Positions 17,901 to 24,051 of a DNA stretch of 64,000 bases are shown here, piece after piece. Below the pieces are notes generated by a model. The model made no database searches and was not told where the DNA came from. It saw nothing but the letters and a program-made list of their open reading frames with translations. The DNA comes from an uncultured Lachnospiraceae bacterium (GTDB lineage: Bacteria > Bacillota > Clostridia > Lachnospirales > Lachnospiraceae). The stretch covers positions 1-64,000 of the forward strand of contig CAJTWA010000002.1 of NCBI GenBank assembly GCA_910580195.1, given 5' to 3'. The position numbers and the translations under genes are program-made. The first letter of the stretch is position 1, and each line of letters starts with the position of its first letter.

Positions 17901-19433
17901 CGGCATGCCCGTAACTGGATCTACCGCCCCTGGCATGCCCTCCATTGGCATGCCTGTAGTTGGATCTATCGCTTCTGGCATACCCTCCATTGGCATACCT
18001 GTAGCTGGGTCTACCGCCCCTGGCATACCCTCCATTGGCATGCCTGTAGCCGGGCCTGCCGCTTCTGGCATGCCTGCTGGGATGTCCCCCATGGGCGGGT
18101 TTCCTGCCCCTTCCCCAAAATCCATCCCTTCCGCCCCCATACCTTCTTGGGGAAACTGCCCTGCATATGCAGTTTCCTCAAACTGGGCATTTTGCAGGTA
18201 ACGCTCTGCCAGCAGCTCTTGGGGCGTCACCCCTGCATTTAGCTTGGGGATAATCTGGTTTAAGCGTTCCATCAGTTCTTCCGCTTCTTGCAGCGCCCTC
18301 GCCTTGGCAGATTCCAGCTTCCGCTGCTGGGCAACCGCCATTGCTGCTTCTGCGGCACGCCTTGTCTTTTCCCATTCCGCCAAGACTTCCTCAATCCGCA
18401 TCTGCCCGGTTACCTGAGGTTCCCACAAATCCCCGCCCGGGACGGAAAAGCTGATTTGGCCGTCCCAATCCTCGGCCAGCAATTCTTGGAAATCCGTTTC
18501 TAGGGAATCGTCAATCTCCTCATCTGTTTCAATATGCCCATACCGCTCTTCCTCTTCCTTGCCCTCCCCTTCCTCCTGCGGCACTTTCAGGAAAGGGATT
18601 TCATCCACAATTTTCTGGATGTTATGCATGGTATCGGACAAGGTTTCTTTCGTGTCCGCCTCCATAATCTGCTGCATCCCCTTCGCCAGCTCTTCCTGCA
18701 GGTTCAGCGTATTAAACCGCCCGGAAGATGAAGTAAGGTCAGGGATGCGCACGGTGTCTTGTATAATCTCCACGGATTCCATCAGTTCCGCAGGCTGGAC
18801 TTCCAGCTCCCCTTCCTGATGGGTCTTGAACTGGCGGTACTTTTCTTCCTGTTCCTTATTTAAAGGCTGGTAAAGCATTTTCAGCTCCAGCGCCTTCTCC
18901 ACATACTTCCCATCCCCAAACCAGAGCACCAATTCATCGCAGACCTCCACGCATTTCTCCCCATTCCCAGAGCGGTGGTACAGGTAGGCAAGCTCAAACG
19001 CCCATTCCTCCATATATTCCCTGCTTTTGAACTCCTCCAATATGGCAATCTGCTCTTCGAGGGACGCTCCCTCGATCTTGGCAATCTGGTAACGGAGCAC
19101 GTACTTTAAATTATCATACGGCGCAATTTCCAAAAATTCATCGTAATATTCCTTTGCCTCTTCCAGCCTGCCCATTTTCAGGGAAACCAATGCAAGGCGG
19201 TAGATAATGTTCCGCCCCACGGTAGCCCTGTCGTAAGCCATCAGAAGGATATCACGGCTGTTCTCATACTGTTTGTTCCTATCATAAATTTCCCCAACCA
19301 TGCAAAGGGTTGACGAACTCTTTACTTTTCTCCAATTAATGGTATCTGCAATCTCTGCCGCCGTTTTATAATCTTTCTCTTCCACTAGATTTTTCAATTG
19401 TTCCAGCTTCAGTTTATATTCATATTTATCCAA
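14904..19433 (-). CDS. Giant TPR protein with multiple repeat arrays and C-terminal P-loop domain
   Basis: About 1509 residues. The N-terminal 220 residues are TPR-like helices (YDRNKQYENSRDILLMAYDRA, RLEEAKEYYDEFLEIAPYD). An acidic region follows, then some 700 residues of low complexity composed of distinct in-frame tandem arrays: about 450-540 (15-residue TGMPMEGMPGAVDPA units), 675-775 (10-residue GYPEEGMSPT units), 837-882 (PMDGTSQMA units), 887-960 (VPAAGMEEQGVLP units) and 1160-1217 (13-residue MPAGLEAAGNMSP units). The C-terminal 260 residues form a P-loop NTPase-like domain with Walker A GARGSGKT near 1309. Start: a perfect GAGGTGA precedes TTG 19433; GTG 19442 is an alternative. Likely cytoplasmic with no signal peptide. 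The function is unknown. Confidence 0.8.
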   Translation of the reverse strand: MDKYEYKLKLEQLKNLVEEKDYKTAAEIADTINWRKVKSSSTLCMVGEIYDRNKQYENSRDILLMAYDRATVGRNIIYRLALVSLKMGRLEEAKEYYDEFLEIAPYDNLKYVLRYQIAKIEGASLEEQIAILEEFKSREYMEEWAFELAYLYHRSGNGEKCVEVCDELVLWFGDGKYVEKALELKMLYQPLNKEQEEKYRQFKTHQEGELEVQPAELMESVEIIQDTVRIPDLTSSSGRFNTLNLQEELAKGMQQIMEADTKETLSDTMHNIQKIVDEIPFLKVPQEEGEGKEEEERYGHIETDEEIDDSLETDFQELLAEDWDGQISFSVPGGDLWEPQVTGQMRIEEVLAEWEKTRRAAEAAMAVAQQRKLESAKARALQEAEELMERLNQIIPKLNAGVTPQELLAERYLQNAQFEETAYAGQFPQEGMGAEGMDFGEGAGNPPMGDIPAGMPEAAGPATGMPMEGMPGAVDPATGMPMEGMPEAIDPTTGMPMEGMPGAVDPVTGMPLEGMSGNIDPVTGMPLEGTVGMEEAAGMEGQPAGIMQESMPEMGNPAMGMPQAGAAGWNGYPVMGAYQEEPFWGEERAGVQKPRGSNFGELAMQMAQTGRLDPGFYGMPELGGGRLGGSQGMAVSGMDTMAQRASGGAGAVQGMPTAEGATQGTYGTEGMFPEMPPAGYPEEGMSPTGYPEAGMPPTGYPEEGMSQTRYPAGGMPPTGYPEEGMSQAGYPAVGVFPAGYPEEGMFQAGYPAVGVFPAGYPEMGTSQAGQGGWDTFQTGPWGAEISQKGQEGLEMSQTVQGEREFSQMGQPAPETLGLEGMPLEPRGLEARQGEGSMDGATQMAVPMDGTSQMASPMGGAAQMASPMDGTSQMAVPMEEINVQEVLPPAVPIPETEEQEALPREVPAAGMEEQGVLPSGVPAAGMEEQGVLLSGVPAAGTEEQGVLPPEVRVAGTEVQEALPPEASISGAGGTETLQPKAPIPEEKGQETLQAAAPMKEMPQTSGNMQGAYLQGMPQATAPMQGMPQTTAPVQQAAGMWGSQAAPAQASSTGGQAKLAMQGQKAPKAEVPGAATRPMPKWERAAFGTAQAGSGEPAGEQPQEPAKPKKKDAEEYLESVFQAARASREEKNHVSTPVLEPEEKPSPPAPERGFGPMGTGQMPAGLEAAGNMAPMPAGLEAAGNMSPMPAGLEATGNMSPMPAGLEDMGNTSPMQAGYGSMGTAQREAGWDRPGAPDVPKRQPPAFAMPEIEVLPEQGTARKLTEEEREIFSYFVPVTGMEQQLCQVLEGTLHRRGNSSTSSTGNIMVMGARGSGKTVLATDIIKVLQKKDGHNPGKVGKITGDSLNQKDLSQLLKKVAGGYLIIEKAGELTQETVTRLSLLMEQNTDGLLFILEDTRKGLEKALSLDMNFAKKFTERIKIPVFTSDELVEFAKAYAMEQECEIDDMGILALYNRISNIQKLDEATTLSEVKEIVDLAISSAERGGLKKLFGGKKFSPEGYLYLREKDFEE

Positions 19434-19493
19434 ACGTTTCACCTCAAATTTATAGAAAGGTATAAAACTCCTAATTATCAGCCTGTACCCTAT

Positions 19494-19523
19494 AGTCTAC
19501 CATATTTCACCTGTAAATGTCAA
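19494..19523 (-). promoter_or_regulatory. Promoter of the giant TPR/P-loop gene
   Basis: On the minus strand, consensus TTGACA (19518-19523), 18-bp spacer, TAGACT (19494-19499), giving a leader of about 50 nt to the start near 19433-19442. Confidence 0.65.
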
Positions 19524-19554
19524 AAAGTATAAAAGATTCGTCAAAAAGAATTTT

Positions 19555-19598
19555 GAAAAAAATCCGCAGATACCATCTTCCTAGGCAGTATCTGCGGA
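19555..19598 (-). terminator. Rho-independent terminator of the hydratase/AI-2E transporter unit
   Basis: Perfect 11-bp arms TCCGCAGATAC (19563-19573) and GTATCTGCGGA (19588-19598), followed on the minus strand by TTTTTTT. It lies about 75 bp past the transporter stop. Confidence 0.85.
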
Positions 19599-19604
19599 AT
19601 ATTT

Positions 19605-19679
19605 GCTAGGGCATGTCCGAAAAATGCTTTCTGGCGGATTGATCCTCCATTTAACAGGACGCCAAAAGCACGCCCTAGC
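19605..19679. repeat. 75-bp imperfect palindrome at the AI-2E transporter stop
   Basis: GCTAGGGC (19605-19612) pairs with GCCCTAGC (19672-19679), and internally TGCTTTCTGGCG pairs with CGCCAAAAGCA with one bulge. It overlaps the last codons of the transporter. It resembles a REP- or MITE-like unit; a 13-bp piece of its right end (GCACGCCCTAG) recurs at the rfbH stop near 30302. Confidence 0.6.
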
Positions 19680-21042
19680 CTTCTTCATTATTTTGTTTCT
19701 TAGGTTCCTTTTTCCCTTTTTCCCCTGCTTTTGGGAATCTCTTTTCTCTTTTTATCCGGCTTTCCGGCTCCTTTTGCCCTCCGCATATCAGCGTGTTGCT
19801 TTCAAGGTCCAGCTCCGTCACGTTGATGTAGCTTCTGGTATCCCTTGGGAGCTGTTTCCGTTTGAGGATGTAGCCCAGCATTTTTTTCATAATATAAAAG
19901 AAAACTGCAAATACCGGAACTCCAATAATCATCCCCGGTATGCCCAAAATCCCGCCGAAAGTCAGGATGGCAAATATGACCCAGAAGGAAGACAGGCCTG
20001 TGGAATCCCCAAGGATTTTCGGCCCGATGATATTCCCGTCAATCTGCTGGAGCACTAAGATAAAGATGATAAAGTAAAGCCCCTTCACCGGGTTTGCCAG
20101 CATAATCAAGATGGCGCTGGGCACCGCCCCCAAGTAAGGCCCAAAAAACGGGATGACATTCGTTACCCCTACAATCACGCTGACGAGGACGGTATAAGGC
20201 ATTTTCATCAGGTACAGGCAGATGAAGCAAAGGATGCCGATAATCAGGGAATCCAAAATTTTCCCAGAAATGAACCCGCCGAAAATTTCATTGCTTTTAT
20301 GCACGGTATGGATGATGACATTGGCCTGTTTCCCGGGAAAAACAGCATATACAACCTTTTTGCTCTGGCCGATAAAGGCCTCCTTGCTCATCAGCACGTA
20401 GACGGAAACAATGATGCCTACAATCGCATTGAAGAAAAGCTTTACCGCTGTAATGACCCCTGAAGTAAGGCCTGCAATGATATTTTTCGTCTGGGGCAGG
20501 AATTCCGTCTGCGCCCAGTCCTCGAAAATCTCTGTGCCCTTTGTCAATGCCGTTTCCAGATAACCGGAAATATTGCTGTCCGAGCTGACATAATCATTCA
20601 GCCAGTCCATAAAGCTGTTGACCTGCCTCGGCAGCGTGCCAATCAGCCCGTCAATGCTCCGGTACAGCTCCGGAATTACCATTTGCAGCAAAATGCCGAT
20701 AATCACCGCCACAAACAGCAATGCCCCCGCCACGCTTATGCCGCGTACCAGCCGTTTGCTTTTCCGCTGGTTTTTCATCCGTCCCTGCACAAAGGGCAGC
20801 AGGTAACGCTCTTCAAAATTCACAATCGGCGTTACCAGGTAGGCAAGCACCAACCCAATGCTGATGGGCTGCAAAATCACTGACATCTTATCAAAAAGCT
20901 GCGTCACGCCATGATAGCGGTAGACCAGAAAGAAAAATAGTATGCTGGCGGCAACCACCAGAAAAGACGTCAGCCCCATTGCCAGATACGGCCTGATGTT
21001 CCAGTTTGTTTTCCCATTTGCTCTCTTATCCTGCTCTTCCAA
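19675..21042 (-). CDS. AI-2E family (PF01594) transporter
   Basis: A 455-residue polytopic membrane protein with about eight hydrophobic segments, the long central extracytoplasmic/helical region (SIDGLIGTLPRQVNSFMDWL) and the family-typical second half with GFISGKILDSLIIGILCF, VIPFFGPYLGAVPS and QQIDGNIIGPKILGDSTGLSSFWVI. Family members are exporters or Na+/H+ antiporter-like, and the AI-2 role is not general. The C-terminal 60 residues are charged. Start: TTG 21042 with AGAGGAAA upstream is preferred; the frame runs to ATG 21198 but that 156-bp stretch is a structured palindrome (21070-21193) and is unlike a protein N terminus. Downstream of the hydratase gene, probably co-transcribed. Confidence 0.85.
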   Translation of the reverse strand: MEEQDKRANGKTNWNIRPYLAMGLTSFLVVAASILFFFLVYRYHGVTQLFDKMSVILQPISIGLVLAYLVTPIVNFEERYLLPFVQGRMKNQRKSKRLVRGISVAGALLFVAVIIGILLQMVIPELYRSIDGLIGTLPRQVNSFMDWLNDYVSSDSNISGYLETALTKGTEIFEDWAQTEFLPQTKNIIAGLTSGVITAVKLFFNAIVGIIVSVYVLMSKEAFIGQSKKVVYAVFPGKQANVIIHTVHKSNEIFGGFISGKILDSLIIGILCFICLYLMKMPYTVLVSVIVGVTNVIPFFGPYLGAVPSAILIMLANPVKGLYFIIFILVLQQIDGNIIGPKILGDSTGLSSFWVIFAILTFGGILGIPGMIIGVPVFAVFFYIMKKMLGYILKRKQLPRDTRSYINVTELDLESNTLICGGQKEPESRIKREKRFPKAGEKGKKEPKKQNNEEG

Positions 21043-21069
21043 AATAAAATTTCCTCTTTTCTCAGTACG

Positions 21070-21193
21070 AAAGCGTGCCGGCTGCCATGGACTATTCCTA
21101 GGCAAGCGCTGGTTCCCATGCCAAACAGCCTGCGCCAGAGCACCATCCAGCGCAAAGCTGAAGGCAAAGGGAATGGAATCCAAGGCACGCTTT
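21070..21193. repeat. Structured palindromic element between hydratase and transporter genes
   Basis: Perfect 10-bp ends AAAGCGTGCC (21070-21079) and GGCACGCTTT (21184-21193) enclose 104 bp that can form further stems (GGCTG with CAGCC, CCATGG/CCATG, GCGC pairs). It fills the gap between the hydratase stop (21200) and the transporter ribosome site. Probably a dispersed non-coding repeat; dispersal cannot be tested in this window. Confidence 0.5.
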
Positions 21194-21199
21194 GGCATA

Positions 21200-23506
21200 T
21201 TAACCTTTATAATAATTAATCAAACATCCCTTTAAGATAATGGTACGCTCATCCTCCGTAAGTTCCCCCATCCCAAGGGTAAATTCCTTTAAGGCCCCAT
21301 CCTTCACCACATAGGCTGGGATCTGGGTTTTCTTCCCTTCCACTGCCTTGCGTATGTCTGGGATGAAAAGGTAATCCCCGTTGGCAAAGGGCAATTCCCC
21401 TTCCGGAACCAAGAATGGGAGCATCCCCCAATTAATCAGGTTGGAGCGGTAACGCTTGGTTGCGTATTCATTGGCAATATTTGCCCAGCCCCCCAGCACC
21501 TTCTGGCAGGAGGCTGCCTGTTCCCGGGCAGAGCCGTCCCCGGGCTTCACGGCAAAGATGGTGCTGCCGAACCCAATAAGGCCTGCCTTCTTTTCTTCCC
21601 CAAACTTTTTCTCTGGGAAAGCTGCGTTGACTGCCGCCATCACCGGCTTTAATTCCTCTACGGCATCCATTGGGCATTGCCCCGCCTCTACGGCCTTCTG
21701 GGCTTTCTGGATTTCCTTGGCGCGGCCCACATAAGCCGGGTCTTTCCTTGACAAGGTAAATTCTGCAAGCCCCAGCGGGTTGGACCGGTAAGAGGAGGTT
21801 TCCCCGGAAGGGATTAGCTCGTCCGTAGTCGTTACCGGGTCATGGATTTCTGAAACCACTTTCAGCACCATGTTCTCTGGCAGCGCGCTCATTGCCGGCC
21901 AGTCCTTAATATTGGGCCCGAACTTGATTTCTTGGGAGGGGTCTGCCACGCCTTTGCTGTCAAAGACGCGGTTTGCATAAATCCTGCTGTCAAAATGGTA
22001 TTTCGGGTTTGTGTAATACACATCCATGTCAGTAGCGGCCGTCAGGTAGCCTTTGTTTGCCGCCGTCGCCGCAATGGAACGTGCATCCATCAATGCCACA
22101 GACGCAATCTGCCCGCTCTGGAGCTTGCTCCCTTCCCGGTTGGGGAAATTCCGTGTGGAATGGCGGATGGAGAACCCATTATTTCCCGGCGTGTCCCCTG
22201 CGCCAAAGCATGGGCCGCAGAAAGCTGTCTTTAAAATCGCCCCTGTTTCCATTAAGGTTTCTGCTGCGCCTGTTTTCATCAATTCCATATAGATTGGCAT
22301 ACTGGCCGGATAAATGCTTAAGGTAAATACGTCGGAACCTATGCTTGCCCCTTCCAAAATGTCCGCTGCCGCGCTGATATTCTCAAACCCGCCGCCGGCG
22401 CAGCCCGCGATAATCCCTTGGTCTACGTAAAGTTTCCCGTCCCTTACCTTATCCTTTAAGGAAAATTCCACGGCTCCGTCTAAGCTCACCTGCGCCTTCT
22501 TCTCACAGTCGTCCAAGATATCGAGAAGGTTTGCGTTTAATTCCTCAATGGTATAGGTATTGCTGGGATGGAACGGCATGGCAATCATTGGCTTTATTTT
22601 GCCCAAATCCACCTCTATCATCCCGTCGTAATAAGCCACCTGCCCCGGGTTCAGTTCCTTGTAATCCTCCGGCCTCCCATGTACCCGGTAAAATTCCCGG
22701 ATTACCTCGTCTGTCTGCCAGATTGAGGACAGGCAGGTGGTTTCTGTTGTCATAACGTCAATGCCAATCCTGAAATCTGCGCTTAAGGCAGATACCCCAG
22801 GCCCTACGAATTCCATGGCTTTGTTGTTGACATACCCGTTGGCAAAGACTTCCCCGATAATGGCAAGGGCTACGTCCTGAGGCCCTACGCCCTTCTGGGG
22901 CTTGCCTGTCAAATAAACTGCCACTACCCCCGGCATGTTGATGTCATAAGTCTTGCCTAACAGCTGTTTTACCAGCTCCGGCCCTCCTTCCCCCATAGCC
23001 ATGGTGCCCAATGCGCCGTATCTGGTATGGGAATCCGAGCCTAAAATCATCTTGCCGCCCCCGGCGAGCATTTCCCTTGCATATTGGTGGATGACTGCCT
23101 GATGGGGGGGGACATAGACGCCGCCGTATTTCTTGGCGCAGCTTAGCCCAAACATGTGGTCATCCTCGTTGATGGTCCCGCCTACTGCGCACAGGGAGTT
23201 GTGGCAGTTTGTCAGTACATAGGGCACGGGGAATTTTTCCAGCCCGGATGCCCTTGCTGTCTGGATAATTCCCACAAATGTAATGTCGTGGGAGGTAAGT
23301 TTATCGAATTTCAGCTTTAGCTTGTCCATTGTGCCGGAAGTGTTGTGGGCTTTTAAAATCCCGTAGGCAATGGTGTTCTTGGCTGCTTCTTCTTTGGTGA
23401 TGGATTGGCCTGTTTCTGCTTGGATGGCTGCGGCTGCCTGATGGCCTTCGTCAATGATGGTTGTGCCGTTAAGCAGGTAGACGCCGCCATTGTGTAATGT
23501 TATCAT
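21200..23506 (-). CDS. Aconitase-family hydratase
   Basis: A 768-residue [4Fe-4S] hydro-lyase of the aconitase superfamily, of the YbhJ/aconitate-hydratase-like type common in Clostridia. Visible signatures are LTNCHNSLCAVGG (about residue 98), GSDSHTRYGALGTMAMGEGG, and the cluster cysteines in GCAGGGFEN (about 369) and FCGPCFGAGDTPGNNGFS (about 430). The C-terminal swivel domain contains KRYRSNLINWGMLPF. Substrate could be citrate/isocitrate or another hydroxy-acid. A run of eight C codes PP at about residue 134. AGGAGG precedes ATG 23506, and a long (about 370 nt) leader with a large inverted repeat is predicted. Confidence 0.9.
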   Translation of the reverse strand: MITLHNGGVYLLNGTTIIDEGHQAAAAIQAETGQSITKEEAAKNTIAYGILKAHNTSGTMDKLKLKFDKLTSHDITFVGIIQTARASGLEKFPVPYVLTNCHNSLCAVGGTINEDDHMFGLSCAKKYGGVYVPPHQAVIHQYAREMLAGGGKMILGSDSHTRYGALGTMAMGEGGPELVKQLLGKTYDINMPGVVAVYLTGKPQKGVGPQDVALAIIGEVFANGYVNNKAMEFVGPGVSALSADFRIGIDVMTTETTCLSSIWQTDEVIREFYRVHGRPEDYKELNPGQVAYYDGMIEVDLGKIKPMIAMPFHPSNTYTIEELNANLLDILDDCEKKAQVSLDGAVEFSLKDKVRDGKLYVDQGIIAGCAGGGFENISAAADILEGASIGSDVFTLSIYPASMPIYMELMKTGAAETLMETGAILKTAFCGPCFGAGDTPGNNGFSIRHSTRNFPNREGSKLQSGQIASVALMDARSIAATAANKGYLTAATDMDVYYTNPKYHFDSRIYANRVFDSKGVADPSQEIKFGPNIKDWPAMSALPENMVLKVVSEIHDPVTTTDELIPSGETSSYRSNPLGLAEFTLSRKDPAYVGRAKEIQKAQKAVEAGQCPMDAVEELKPVMAAVNAAFPEKKFGEEKKAGLIGFGSTIFAVKPGDGSAREQAASCQKVLGGWANIANEYATKRYRSNLINWGMLPFLVPEGELPFANGDYLFIPDIRKAVEGKKTQIPAYVVKDGALKEFTLGMGELTEDERTIILKGCLINYYKG

Positions 23507-23593
23507 GTGGTTTCCTCCTGAAATTGTATTGAAAATGGTATTTTAATAAGTGTAATTGATGGCTGTTGCAGATGTGGGTTGTGAGGGGAGGAC

Positions 23594-23774
23594 GGCAATT
23601 CCGTTTGCCCCTTCCTCACACAAACTAAGGCAACGCTCCGGCGAACTAACTGCTAACTCCGGCTAAGGGATTTCGGGATAGCCCTCATCCCTAAGCCTTC
23701 GTAAGCAGTGGATTTCGCCTCCGCAAAAAGCGCCCTGGCATGTTTGCTTAGAGGAAGGGGCAAACGGAATTGCC
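23594..23774. repeat. 181-bp element with 24-bp perfect inverted ends in the hydratase leader
   Basis: Arms 23594-23617 and 23751-23774 are exact reverse complements (GGCAATTCCGTTTGCCCC plus TTCCTC). The 133-bp loop contains a second long stem, GGCTAAGGGAT against ATCCCTAAGCC, with one mismatch, plus smaller GCGG/CCGC pairings. It lies between the hydratase promoter and start codon, so the RNA would carry it. It could be a structured leader RNA or a palindromic mobile repeat. Confidence 0.75.
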
Positions 23775-23885
23775 TGTGTATTGGGGGAACCTCTGGGTCT
23801 TGCGGGTCTTGCATTGGTTTCCTCTTGTTTTTACTAAAAATTTATGGGAATAAAAAAGTGTCCTGTCCCTAGCAAACATATCTTT

Positions 23886-23914
23886 ATTATAGGGCCTTTT
23901 TTACAGAACTGCAA
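23886..23914 (-). promoter_or_regulatory. Predicted promoter of the aconitase-family hydratase
   Basis: On the minus strand TTGCAG (23909-23914), 17-bp spacer, perfect TATAAT (23886-23891). Start of transcription near 23879 would give a leader of about 370 nt. The remainder of 23507-24051 contains the inverted-repeat element and no gene. Confidence 0.6.
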
Positions 23915-24051
23915 TATAAAAATTCTCTGGCCATGCCCTCGCCCCTGATTACTGGGGCAGCGATTAATTGTTTCAACAGATTGTGTATAACAAAAACTTC
24001 CTTATATTATTCGGTACGCAGGCAATTCTGGGATGCCCCCAAAGCCTTCCA

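Noticed and set aside
21043..21198. N-terminal extension of the AI-2E transporter to ATG 21198
   Set aside because: The DNA is a palindromic element, the peptide has no membrane or family features, and a better ribosome site precedes TTG 21042.
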